Source: Pseudomonadota bacterium
GTDB lineage: Bacteria > Pseudomonadota > Alphaproteobacteria > Acetobacterales > Acetobacteraceae
Reading direction: 5' to 3'
DNA length: 64,000 nucleotides
Assembly: GCA_021798915.1 (NCBI GenBank)
Contig: JAJZBM010000002.1
Span: 62,001 to 126,000 of the forward strand
Every line of letters starts with the position of its first letter. Position 1 is the first letter of the stretch. The position numbers and the translations under genes are program-made. Below, one piece after another: positions 37,617-45,728 of the stretch. The notes under the pieces are model-generated. The model made no database searches, was not told the DNA's origin, and saw only the letters and a list, made by a program, of their open reading frames with translations.

Positions 37617-38321
37617 TCAGGCCTCGTCCTCTCGAAGGCGGTAGCCGATACCGGGCTCGTTGACCAGCAGCCGGTCTGCCCCCTCGCCGAGTTTGCGCCG
37701 CAACTGCCAGACCGAGACCCGGAGATAGGCGATATCCTCGGCATGCGCCGGGCCCCAGAGGGTGGTGAGCATCTGGCGATGCGTCAAAACCCGGCCAGGA
37801 TGGCGCGCCAGCAGCGCGAGCAGGGCGAATTCCTTGGGCGTGAGCGCGATCGGCATGCCGCCTCGTCGCGCCTCGTGGCGGGCGAGGTCGATTTCGATGC
37901 CGCCGGCGCGGATGATTTCCGCCGGATCGGGGCTCACCGCGACCCGCCGCAGCGCCGCCCGGGCGCGAGCCAGCAATTCGCCGAGCGCGAAGGGTTTTTC
38001 GACGTAATCATCGGCGCCATTGTCGAGGGCGGCGATTTTTTCGGCCTCGCGCTCGCGCGCCGACAGCACGATCACCGGCACCGCGCTGAAGCCGCGCAGG
38101 CGCCGCAGCACCTCCTGGCCGTCGAGATCGGGAAGCCCGAGATCGAGCAGCACGAGATCGGGCGCCTGCGCTGCGATCAGCCGCAACCCCTCGGCCGCGT
38201 TCTCGGCCCGGATCACGGCGAACCCCGCCGCTTCCAGCGCCGGGCGCAGGAAACGGTGGATTTGCGGCTCGTCGTCGATCACCAGGACGCGCGCCGCCCC
38301 GCTCATATCGTTCCCACTCAT
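37617..38321 (-). CDS. kdpE: KdpE response regulator
   Basis: A 234-residue OmpR/PhoB-type regulator. Receiver: VLVIDDEPQIHRFL, phospho-acceptor Asp in DLVLLDLGLPDLDG, signature Ser/Thr and Lys in VIVLSARE and YVEKPF; DNA-binding winged helix with LTPKEFALLALLARHPGRVLTH and the recognition helix in AYLRVSVWQLRRKL. It responds to KdpD and activates kdpFABC under potassium limitation. Two ATG codons (38321 and 38306) lie in a short tandem duplication at the kdpD/kdpE junction, so the start is ambiguous. Confidence 0.95.
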   Translation of the reverse strand: MSGNDMSGAARVLVIDDEPQIHRFLRPALEAAGFAVIRAENAAEGLRLIAAQAPDLVLLDLGLPDLDGQEVLRRLRGFSAVPVIVLSAREREAEKIAALDNGADDYVEKPFALGELLARARAALRRVAVSPDPAEIIRAGGIEIDLARHEARRGGMPIALTPKEFALLALLARHPGRVLTHRQMLTTLWGPAHAEDIAYLRVSVWQLRRKLGEGADRLLVNEPGIGYRLREDEA

Positions 38322-38340
38322 CTATCGTTCCCGCTCATCG
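38307..38340 (-). repeat. 17-bp tandem duplication at the kdpD/kdpE junction
   Basis: atcgttcccactcatct (38307-38323) and atcgttcccgctcatcg (38324-38340) are 15/17 identical. On the minus strand this duplicates the start region: kdpD's TGA overlaps a first ATG that opens a 6-codon mini-ORF (MSGNDR) whose stop overlaps the real kdpE ATG (ATGA). The same architecture occurs at queE/queD. Confidence 0.85.
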
Positions 38341-41025
38341 CGCTGCCGGGAGGTGGAGGGTGATGACGGTGCCAGGGAAGCCGAGCGGCGGCGCATCGGG
38401 GCGCGGGCTCGCAGCGTCGATCCGCCCGCCCATCGCGACGGTGAAGCCGCGCGCGATGGCAAGGCCGAGCCCGGTGCCCGGCGCCACCCGGTCACCGCGC
38501 CCGGCGCGATAGAAGCTGTCGAAGACATGGGGCAGATCCTCGGGCGCGATGCCGACCCCTTCATCGCTGATGCTGATCGCGATCTCCGCCCCCTCATGCC
38601 GCGCCGCGACCGCGACGGTGCCGTTCGCCGGGGAATATTTCAGCGCGTTGTCGAGCAGGTTGACCAGAACCTGCTCCAGCAACACCGGATCGGCGAGAAC
38701 CGGCGGGAGGTCGGGGGGGATATTGACCAGGATCAGGAGCCCGTTCTCCTGCCGCGCGATCGCCGCCTCGACCACCTCACCAAGCGGGATCGCCGCAAGC
38801 TGCGGCGTGATTTCGCCGCTTTCGATGCGCGTCATGTCGGTGATATTGGCGAGGAAGCGGTGCATGCGCGCGGTGTCGTGCTCGATACTGCTCAGGAGAT
38901 CATCGCGGGTCTCCGGCGTGAGCTGCGCCCAGGCGCTCCGCAGCGTCTCGGCGGCGCCACGGATGGCGGTGAGCGGCGTGCGGAGATCATGCGAGAGCGA
39001 GGAGAGCAGCGCTGTCCGCAGGCGCTGGGTCTCGGATTGCGCGGCGCTATGCGCCGCCTCGCGGGCGAGGCGGAGACGTTCCAGGGTGACGGCGGCGCGG
39101 TCGGCGAGGGCATCGAGCGCTTGGGCCTGTGGCTCGGTGAGCGGCGCGCTCGGGCTCACGCCGAGCACGCCGAGCGTGCCCTGCGAGGTGGCGAGCGGCA
39201 GGAAGCGCCAGGCGGCGGAGGGCATGGTCGCGGTGCCGGCGCCGGCTGGCTCGCCTTTCTCCACGGACCAGCGCGCCGCCGCCAGTGCCGCCTCGTCCAG
39301 CTCCGCCACCGCCGCCGCCGCGCTTCCGGGCGCCGGCGGCTCGGCGGCGGTGGCGGTGGCGGCGGGGCCGCTGGCGCGGAGCAGGAGATCGTTGCTCTCG
39401 GTGGTCGTCAACACCACCGCGCGTGACGCGATGCCAGCCCCTTGATGGGCGAGTTCGGCGAGCAATTCGGGCTCGGTCCGCGCCGCCCCGAGGGCGCGGC
39501 TGAAGCCGGCGATGCGGCGCAGGCTCTCGATCCGGGCCTGCGCCACCCGGGCCTCGTTGCGCACCCGGCTCGCCATCGCCCCGGTGATCGCGGCGACGCC
39601 GAGGAAGACGAAGATCGCGATGACGTCCTTGGTGTCGCTGATGGTGAGCACATAGAGCGGCGGGATGAAGAAGAAATTCCAGGAGAGAAAGCCGAGCACG
39701 GCGGCGAACAGCGCCACTCGTAAGCCGTGGAGGCTGGCGGCGGTGACGACGGCGGCGAGAAACAGCATGCCCATCGCCTCTTGCGGGATGGTGCGCACCA
39801 CTTCGCCGATCCCGGTGACGAACGCCACCAGCGCCGCGCCGGCGAGCCACGGCCAGAGGCCGAGCGGCGGGCGTGCTGGGCGCGCCGGCGTCCCGGCGCC
39901 GATCGGGCGCGGGGTGATGTGGATCGCGAACGCCTCCGCCCGCCGCGCCAGCACTTCTGCGAGCCCGCGCCGGGGGAGGCGCCGCCACCAGCCGTGCCTC
40001 CCGCGGCCGAGCACGATTTGCGTGACGTTGCGCCGTGCCGCTTCGGCCAGCACCAGCCCGGCGACATCGCCGCCGGTCAGGGTCTCGGTCTCGGCGCCGA
40101 GCTGGATCGCGAGCGAAAACGCTTCCCGGAGATCGGTGATCGCCCCTGGTCGCTCCACATGCACCGCAAACCACGGCGCCCGGAGCGCCTCGGCGAGCCT
40201 GGCCGCATGCCGCACCACCGCCTCGGCCCCGATGCCATCGCCGCCGAGCAGCGCCATCACCCGCTCGCTCGCCGGCCACGGCCCGGCGATCGCTTTGGCG
40301 CGCATGTAGCTCGCGATATCGGCATCGACATGCTGCGCCGCCCGCCGCAGCGCCATTTCCCGCAAGGCGGCGAGATTACCCTCGCGGAAAAACCCGCCGA
40401 GCGCCCGCCGCGCCGTCTCCGGCGGATAGACCCGCCCCTCGGTGAGCCGGGCGCGCAGTTCCGCCGGCGGCAGATCGATCACCTCGATGTCATTGGCGAG
40501 CGACAGCACGCGATCGGGGATGGTTTCGGCGACGCGCACGCCAGTGATGCGGGCGACGGCGTCGTTCAGGCTCTCCAGATGCTGGATATTGAGGGTCGAC
40601 CAAACGTCGATCCCCGCCTCCAACACCTCCACCGCGTCCTCCCAGCGCTTGGCGTGGCGGCTGCCGGGGATATTGGTGTGGGCGAGTTCGTCGAGCAGCA
40701 GCAATTGCGGGCGGCGGGCGAGGGCGGCATCGAGGTCGAATTCCTCGATCTCGCGTCCGCGATAGGCCAGTCTGCGCCGCGCGAGAACCGGAAGATCACC
40801 GATCTGCGCGATGGTCTCGGCGCGGCCATGGGTTTCGATCAGGCCGGCGAGAACGTCGACACCTTCCTCGCGCTTGCGCCGGGCGGCGGCCAGCATCTCC
40901 CAGGTTTTGCCCACCCCGGGGGCCATGCCGAGGAAAATCTTGAGCCGCCCCTTGCCTTCGCGCGCGGCGGCGAGCGCGAGCGTATCGGGATCGGGGCGGC
41001 GGTCATCGTCGGGGGGGCGCGGCAT
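38335..41025 (-). CDS. kdpD: Sensor histidine kinase KdpD
   Basis: An 896-residue potassium sensor. N-terminal KdpD domain with a Walker-A-like GMAPGVGKTWEMLAAA, universal-stress-like domain (about 250-370), four membrane helices with short loops (about 395-500), a GAF-like region, then HisKA with the phospho-acceptor SLSHDLRTPLTAIRGA and the HATPase N and G boxes (LLDNALKYSP, DEGVGIAPEDLPHVFDSFYR, GTGLGLAIARG). It signals potassium or turgor state to KdpE. It ends just before kdpE and starts 21 bp after kdpC. Confidence 0.96.
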   Translation of the reverse strand: MPRPPDDDRRPDPDTLALAAAREGKGRLKIFLGMAPGVGKTWEMLAAARRKREEGVDVLAGLIETHGRAETIAQIGDLPVLARRRLAYRGREIEEFDLDAALARRPQLLLLDELAHTNIPGSRHAKRWEDAVEVLEAGIDVWSTLNIQHLESLNDAVARITGVRVAETIPDRVLSLANDIEVIDLPPAELRARLTEGRVYPPETARRALGGFFREGNLAALREMALRRAAQHVDADIASYMRAKAIAGPWPASERVMALLGGDGIGAEAVVRHAARLAEALRAPWFAVHVERPGAITDLREAFSLAIQLGAETETLTGGDVAGLVLAEAARRNVTQIVLGRGRHGWWRRLPRRGLAEVLARRAEAFAIHITPRPIGAGTPARPARPPLGLWPWLAGAALVAFVTGIGEVVRTIPQEAMGMLFLAAVVTAASLHGLRVALFAAVLGFLSWNFFFIPPLYVLTISDTKDVIAIFVFLGVAAITGAMASRVRNEARVAQARIESLRRIAGFSRALGAARTEPELLAELAHQGAGIASRAVVLTTTESNDLLLRASGPAATATAAEPPAPGSAAAAVAELDEAALAAARWSVEKGEPAGAGTATMPSAAWRFLPLATSQGTLGVLGVSPSAPLTEPQAQALDALADRAAVTLERLRLAREAAHSAAQSETQRLRTALLSSLSHDLRTPLTAIRGAAETLRSAWAQLTPETRDDLLSSIEHDTARMHRFLANITDMTRIESGEITPQLAAIPLGEVVEAAIARQENGLLILVNIPPDLPPVLADPVLLEQVLVNLLDNALKYSPANGTVAVAARHEGAEIAISISDEGVGIAPEDLPHVFDSFYRAGRGDRVAPGTGLGLAIARGFTVAMGGRIDAASPRPDAPPLGFPGTVITLHLPAAR

Positions 41026-41046
41026 GCGGCCGAGTATAGCCGCTGA

Positions 41047-41640
41047 TCAGGGCGCCCGCATCCGATCGAGGGCGCGGTTCAGCGCCAGCACGTTCACCCG
41101 CGCCTCGCCGATGAGGCCCAAAAACGGTGCCTCGGTATACGCGGCGACGAGGGCGGCGACGCGGTCCTCCGGCCAATGCCGGGCGCTGGCGACGCGGGCG
41201 ATCTGCCGGCGCGCGTTCTCGGGCGAGATGTCGGGGTCGAGGCCGGAGGCGGAGGTGGTGACGGCGTCCGCCGGCACCGGCGCCGGCCCCGCCGAGGCGA
41301 GATCGCCCTTGACGCGGTCGATCAGCGCCTTCGCCGTCGGCGCGAGGTTGGAGGCGTTGGAATTATCGGCCGCATAAGGCACCGGCACGGTCTTGCTCGC
41401 GTCCTTGGGATCGGGCTCGGTGGTCGCCGAGGGGCGCGGGTGGAAATAGCCCGCCCCGGTGAAATTCTGCCCGATCAGCGCCGAGCCGATGATCCTGCCG
41501 TGATCCTCGATGAGACTTCCCCTAGCCTCGAAGGGAAAAGCGAGGCCGGCGAGGCCGGTCATGGCGAGCGGAGCCACGAGGCCGGTGAGCAGGGTCAGCA
41601 GCACGACGAGGACGAAAGCGGGGCGCAAAGCGTTGGCCAT
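41047..41640 (-). CDS. kdpC: Potassium-transporting ATPase subunit C
   Basis: A 197-residue single-span subunit. The N-terminal helix (LVVLLTLLTGLVAPLAMTGLAG) is followed by the conserved block GSLI..HGRIIGSALIGQNFTGAGYFHPRPSA, then GLDPDISPENARRQI, VAALV and FLGLIGEARVNVLALN motifs. KdpC stabilises the KdpA-KdpB complex. Order and spacing match the kdpFABC operon. Confidence 0.96.
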   Translation of the reverse strand: MANALRPAFVLVVLLTLLTGLVAPLAMTGLAGLAFPFEARGSLIEDHGRIIGSALIGQNFTGAGYFHPRPSATTEPDPKDASKTVPVPYAADNSNASNLAPTAKALIDRVKGDLASAGPAPVPADAVTTSASGLDPDISPENARRQIARVASARHWPEDRVAALVAAYTEAPFLGLIGEARVNVLALNRALDRMRAP

Positions 41641-41652
41641 GGAGGGTCTCCT

Positions 41653-43710
41653 TCAGGCGAGCCCGGCGAGGGCGAGCAGCATGTCGATCAGCTTGATGCC
41701 GATGAACGGCGCGACGATGCCGCCCAAACCATAGATCAGCAGATTGCGCCGCAGCAGCGCCGAGGCGCCGATGGCGCGGAAACGCACGCCGCGGAGCGCC
41801 AGCGGCACGAGGGCGACGATGATCAGCGCATTGAAAATCACCGCGGACAGAATAGCCGATTGCGGCGAGGCGAGGCGCATCACGTTCAGCGCCCCGAGTT
41901 CGGGGTAGGCTGCGACAAAAATCGCCGGCAGGATCGCGAAATATTTCGAGATGTCGTTGGCGATCGAAAACGTGGTGAGCGAGCCGCGGGTGATCAGCAA
42001 TTGCTTGCCGATCTCGACGATTTCGATGAGCTTGGTTGGATCGCTGTCGAGATCGACCATGTTGCCGGCCTCGCGCGCCGCCTGGGTTCCGGTCTGCATG
42101 GCAACGCCGACATCGGCCTGCGCCAGCGCCGGCGCGTCGTTGGTGCCGTCTCCCGCCATCGCGACCAGCCGGCCATCGGTCTGGGTTTTGCGGATGTAAT
42201 CGAGCTTGTCCTGCGGCGTTGCCTCAGCGATGAAATCATCGACGCCGGCTTCGGTCGCGATGGCGGCGGCGGTGATGCGGTTGTCGCCGGTCACCATCAC
42301 GGTGCGGATGCCCATGCGGCGAAGCTCGGCGAAACGCGCGCGAATGCCGGGTTTGACGATGTCCTTGAGTTCGATCGCGCCCATCAGCCGCCCATCCCGG
42401 GCGACTGCAAGCGGGGTTCCGCCGGCCCGCGCGATCCGCTCGATGGCGGCGGTGAACTCCGCTGGCGGCATCTGCAATTTGAGCCAGGCGAGTACCGAAT
42501 CGACGGCGCCCTTGCGGAAACTCCGCCCGGCGTGATCGAGGCCGGAAAGCCGCGTCTGGGCGGAAAACGGCACCACCAAAGCCCCCTCCGGCTGCTCGGG
42601 CGCGATGCCGAAGCGGTCACGCGCGAAGGCGAGGATCGAGCGCCCCTCTGGCGTCTCATCGCCGAGGGTCGCAAGCGCGATCGCACTCGCGAGATCGCGT
42701 TCATTGACGCCGGGGGCGGGGATGAAGGCGTTCGCCATGCGGTTGCCGAGCGTGATGGTGCCGGTCTTGTCGAGCAGCAGCGTATCGACGTCACCTGCCG
42801 CTTCCACCGCGCGCCCGGAGGTCGCGAGCACGTTGAAACGCACCAGCCTGTCCATCCCGGCGATACCGATCGCCGAGAGCAACCCGCCGATCGTCGTCGG
42901 GATCAGGCAGACCAGCAAAGCGGCGAGCACCGGAACCCCGAGAATGGCACCCGAATAACGCGCGAAGCCGACCAGGGTCACCACCGCGATGAGAAAGATC
43001 AGCGTGAGACCGGCGAGAAGAATGTCGAGGGCGATCTCGTTCGGCGTCTTGCGCCGCTCGGCCCCTTCGACGAGGCGGATCATACGGTCGATAAAGGTCG
43101 AGCCGGGGGCAGCGGTGATGCGCACGACGAGCCAGTCGGAGACGATCTGCGTGCCCCCGGTGACGGCGCTGCGATCGCCACCGGATTCGCGGATCACCGG
43201 TGCCGATTCCCCGGTGATGGCGCTTTCGTTGACGCTTGCCATCCCTTGGACGACGTCGCCGTCGGAGGGAATGAGATCGCCGGCCTCGACCAGAACGTGA
43301 TCGCCGACCGCCAATTCGCTCGCCGCGACCGGCTGGAAAATGGCGCGGTCGGCGGGATTGACGAGGCGCTTGGCCATCGTCTCGGTGCGCGCGCGGCGCA
43401 GACTCTCGGCGCGCGCCCGCCCGCGCCCTTCCGCGACCGCTTCGGCGAAGGTTGCGAACAACACGGTCAGCCACAGGAAGAAAGCGATCGCGAGGGCAAA
43501 ACCCGCCGGCGCTCCGGTCGCAAGATTGCGCAAGCCGAGGATGGTGACGAGAACCGAGATCACCTCGGTCACGAAGATCACCGGATTGCGGATCAGTTGC
43601 GCCGGATTGAGCTTGCGAAACGAATCGGCCACGGCGCGCGAGAGTAAAGGGCTATCGAACAGGGCGGACGCCGCGGTTTCGGCATGGGCGGTTTTGGCGT
43701 GGGTAGCCAT
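41653..43710 (-). CDS. kdpB: Potassium-transporting P-type ATPase subunit B
   Basis: A 685-residue P-type ATPase. Catalytic phosphorylation motif [13 protein letters not shown], the actuator TGES ([14 protein letters not shown]), the hinge motif [18 protein letters not shown] and the [20 protein letters not shown] segment are intact. It drives high-affinity potassium uptake through KdpA. Three bases plus a short gap separate it from kdpA and kdpC. Confidence 0.97.
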   Translation of the reverse strand: MATHAKTAHAETAASALFDSPLLSRAVADSFRKLNPAQLIRNPVIFVTEVISVLVTILGLRNLATGAPAGFALAIAFFLWLTVLFATFAEAVAEGRGRARAESLRRARTETMAKRLVNPADRAIFQPVAASELAVGDHVLVEAGDLIPSDGDVVQGMASVNESAITGESAPVIRESGGDRSAVTGGTQIVSDWLVVRITAAPGSTFIDRMIRLVEGAERRKTPNEIALDILLAGLTLIFLIAVVTLVGFARYSGAILGVPVLAALLVCLIPTTIGGLLSAIGIAGMDRLVRFNVLATSGRAVEAAGDVDTLLLDKTGTITLGNRMANAFIPAPGVNERDLASAIALATLGDETPEGRSILAFARDRFGIAPEQPEGALVVPFSAQTRLSGLDHAGRSFRKGAVDSVLAWLKLQMPPAEFTAAIERIARAGGTPLAVARDGRLMGAIELKDIVKPGIRARFAELRRMGIRTVMVTGDNRITAAAIATEAGVDDFIAEATPQDKLDYIRKTQTDGRLVAMAGDGTNDAPALAQADVGVAMQTGTQAAREAGNMVDLDSDPTKLIEIVEIGKQLLITRGSLTTFSIANDISKYFAILPAIFVAAYPELGALNVMRLASPQSAILSAVIFNALIIVALVPLALRGVRFRAIGASALLRRNLLIYGLGGIVAPFIGIKLIDMLLALAGLA

Positions 43711-43722
43711 GAAGCGGTCTCC

Positions 43723-45432
43723 TCAGAACGTCTTGCCGGCGAGCAGCGTGAATTGTTCGGCCAATGGGCCGAGCGAGAGCGCAGGCATGAATTGCAGCCC
43801 ACCCATGATCACGATCACACCGCAGAGCAGCCCGACGAAAAGCGGCCCGTGAGTTGGAAACGTGCCCGATGACGGCGGCACTTTCACTTTTTCCGCGAGT
43901 GCGCCGGCGATCGCCAGCACCGGAATCAGAAACGCGAAGCGGCCGAGCAGCATGGCGATGCCGAGCGTGGTGTCGAGCCAGGCTGTGTCGGCGCTGAGCC
44001 CGGCGAAGGCGCTGCCGTTATTGCCGGTCGCCGAGGTGAAGGCATAGAGCATTTCCGAAAGCCCGTGCGGCCCGGCATTGCCGAGGGAGGCGGTGGCCGC
44101 CGGCATGACCAGCGAAAGTGCCGTGAAACCGAGGATCGCGAGCGGCAGGATCAAGACTGCGAGCATCGCGAGTTTGACTTCTTTCGCCTGGATCTTCTTG
44201 CCGAGATATTCCGGTGTCCGCCCGACCATGAGGCCGGCGACGAACACCGCGATGAGGGCGAAGATCAGCAAGCCATAAAGTCCCGAGCCGACGCCACCGG
44301 GCACGATTTCGCCAAGCTGGATCAGGAACATCGAGGTCATGCCGCCGAGCGGCATATAGCTGTCCAGCATCGCGTTCACCGCGCCACACGAGGTCGCGGT
44401 GGTGATGACGTTGAACAACACCGAAAGCGGGATGCCGAAGCGGAGTTCCTTCCCCTCCATGTTGCCCTGCGCGGGATCGACGCCGAGCGCGGTGAGCAGC
44501 GGATTGCCCGCCGCCTCGGCATGATAGGCGACGGCGATGGCGGCGAGGACGAAAACGCCGATCACCGCGAGCAGCGCATAACCCTGGCGCGCATCCTTGA
44601 CGATGCGCCCAAACGTGAAGGTGAGCGCGATGGGAATCAGGAACACCAGGACTGTCTCGAGAATGCTTGACCAGGCATTGGGATTTTCGAACGGGTGGGC
44701 GGAATTGGCGTTGAAATAGCCGCCGCCATTGGTGCCGAGTTCCTTGATCGCTTCCATGAAGGCAACCGGACCCATCGCAATGGTCTGCTTCATCCCTTCC
44801 AGCGTCGTCGCGTCGGCGTGGGTCGCGAGCGTTTGCGGCACCCCGAGCGCGACGAGCGCGATGCCGGCAAGGATCGCGATCGGCAGCAGGAGATAGAGCA
44901 CGATGCGCGTCAGATCGGCCCAGAAATTGCCGAGCGTTTTCATCCCGCCCGCGGCGAAAGCGCGCGCGATGGCGAGGGCGGCGGCAATGCCGGTCGCCGC
45001 CGAGACGAACATATGCGAGGTGAGGCCCCACATCTGGCTGCCGGGCGAAAGCGTCGTCTCGCCGCCATAGGCTTGCCAGTTGGTGTTGGTGACGAAGCTC
45101 ATCGCGGTGTTGAAGGCGAGCCGTGGTGACATCCCGGCGAGATGATCGGGATTGAGCGGCAGATAGAATTGCAGCCGCAGCATCGCGTACAGCATCAGGA
45201 AATGGAGCGCGTTGAGCAGAATGAGCGCAACGGCATAGCCCCGCCAGTCCATGCCGCGCCTCGGGTCGACGCCGGCCAGCGCATAAAATCCGCGCTCGAT
45301 CGGGGCGAGCACGGGATGGAGAAAACTCCGCTCGCCGGCGGCGATGCGGGCGATATGGATCCCGACCGGCCAGGCGGCGAACACGATGAGAGCGAGCACG
45401 AGCAAAATCTCGGCCCAGCCACTGATTGTCAT
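43723..45432 (-). CDS. kdpA: Potassium-transporting ATPase subunit A
   Basis: A 569-residue channel-like subunit of the KdpFABC pump. The four P-loops with the potassium selectivity regions are visible (TNTNWQAYGGE, ELGTNGGGYFNANSAHPFENP, ATSCGAVNAMLDS and ATGNNGSAFAG), and about 10 membrane helices are evident. It binds potassium for transfer to KdpB. Start at 45432 follows a gap of 12 bp after kdpF. Confidence 0.97.
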   Translation of the reverse strand: MTISGWAEILLVLALIVFAAWPVGIHIARIAAGERSFLHPVLAPIERGFYALAGVDPRRGMDWRGYAVALILLNALHFLMLYAMLRLQFYLPLNPDHLAGMSPRLAFNTAMSFVTNTNWQAYGGETTLSPGSQMWGLTSHMFVSAATGIAAALAIARAFAAGGMKTLGNFWADLTRIVLYLLLPIAILAGIALVALGVPQTLATHADATTLEGMKQTIAMGPVAFMEAIKELGTNGGGYFNANSAHPFENPNAWSSILETVLVFLIPIALTFTFGRIVKDARQGYALLAVIGVFVLAAIAVAYHAEAAGNPLLTALGVDPAQGNMEGKELRFGIPLSVLFNVITTATSCGAVNAMLDSYMPLGGMTSMFLIQLGEIVPGGVGSGLYGLLIFALIAVFVAGLMVGRTPEYLGKKIQAKEVKLAMLAVLILPLAILGFTALSLVMPAATASLGNAGPHGLSEMLYAFTSATGNNGSAFAGLSADTAWLDTTLGIAMLLGRFAFLIPVLAIAGALAEKVKVPPSSGTFPTHGPLFVGLLCGVIVIMGGLQFMPALSLGPLAEQFTLLAGKTF

Positions 45433-45444
45433 GGAAATAGCCTC

Positions 45445-45534
45445 TCAGATCAGATCTTCTGGCCGGATCAGCGCCCAGAGCAGATAGACGAACAAGGCGA
45501 GCGCGACGGCGCCGCCGAGAACGAGATCGAGCAT
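45445..45534 (-). CDS. kdpF: KdpF small subunit
   Basis: A 29-residue single-helix peptide, MLDLVLGGAVALALFVYLLW then ALIRPEDLI. The late Y-L-W-A-L-RPE motif is the usual KdpF ending. KdpF stabilises the Kdp complex in the membrane. It has only a weak ribosome-binding site and starts 3 bases after an upstream small ORF, so its translation may be coupled. Confidence 0.9.
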   Translation of the reverse strand: MLDLVLGGAVALALFVYLLWALIRPEDLI

Positions 45535-45537
45535 GGC

Positions 45538-45621
45538 TCAGATCCGTGCGCAGAAATCGGCATAGGCGATCATCAGCAGGATGCCGCCGGCGCCGAGAAC
45601 GATGAACACAACATCCAACAC
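45538..45621 (-). CDS. Small membrane peptide upstream of kdpF
   Basis: A 27-residue ORF beginning with GTG: VLDVVFIVLGAGGILLMIAY then ADFCARI. It is a single hydrophobic helix followed by a Y-A-D-F-C-A-R-I tail. GAGGAGG lies 5 bases before the GTG, an excellent ribosome-binding site, better than kdpF's. Similar short ORFs with a C-terminal Cys-Arg pair are found before kdpF in other proteobacteria as I recall, but they are rarely annotated. I infer an accessory Kdp peptide or a coupling leader for kdpF. Confidence 0.65.
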   Translation of the reverse strand: MLDVVFIVLGAGGILLMIAYADFCARI

Positions 45622-45660
45622 GCATCCCTCCTCGGGTTTGTTTCGCGAGCGTGTCAGGGT

Positions 45661-45687
45661 AATAAAAACCGACGTCAAAAAACGATA
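45661..45687 (-). promoter_or_regulatory. T-rich region upstream of the kdp operon (possible KdpE box)
   Basis: On the minus strand the sequence contains TTTTTTGACG and TTTTTATT within an AT-rich pocket 40-65 bases upstream of the first small ORF. E. coli KdpE binds a T-rich tract next to the -35 region; the resemblance is only in composition. Confidence 0.3.
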
Positions 45688-45728
45688 TGGCTTTTCGCGC
45701 CGGCGCATCAAAAACGCATAAAATCCCC

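Noticed and set aside
41176-43647. 823-codon plus-strand frame
   Set aside because: Antisense to kdpB and kdpC, shadow of strong third-position GC.
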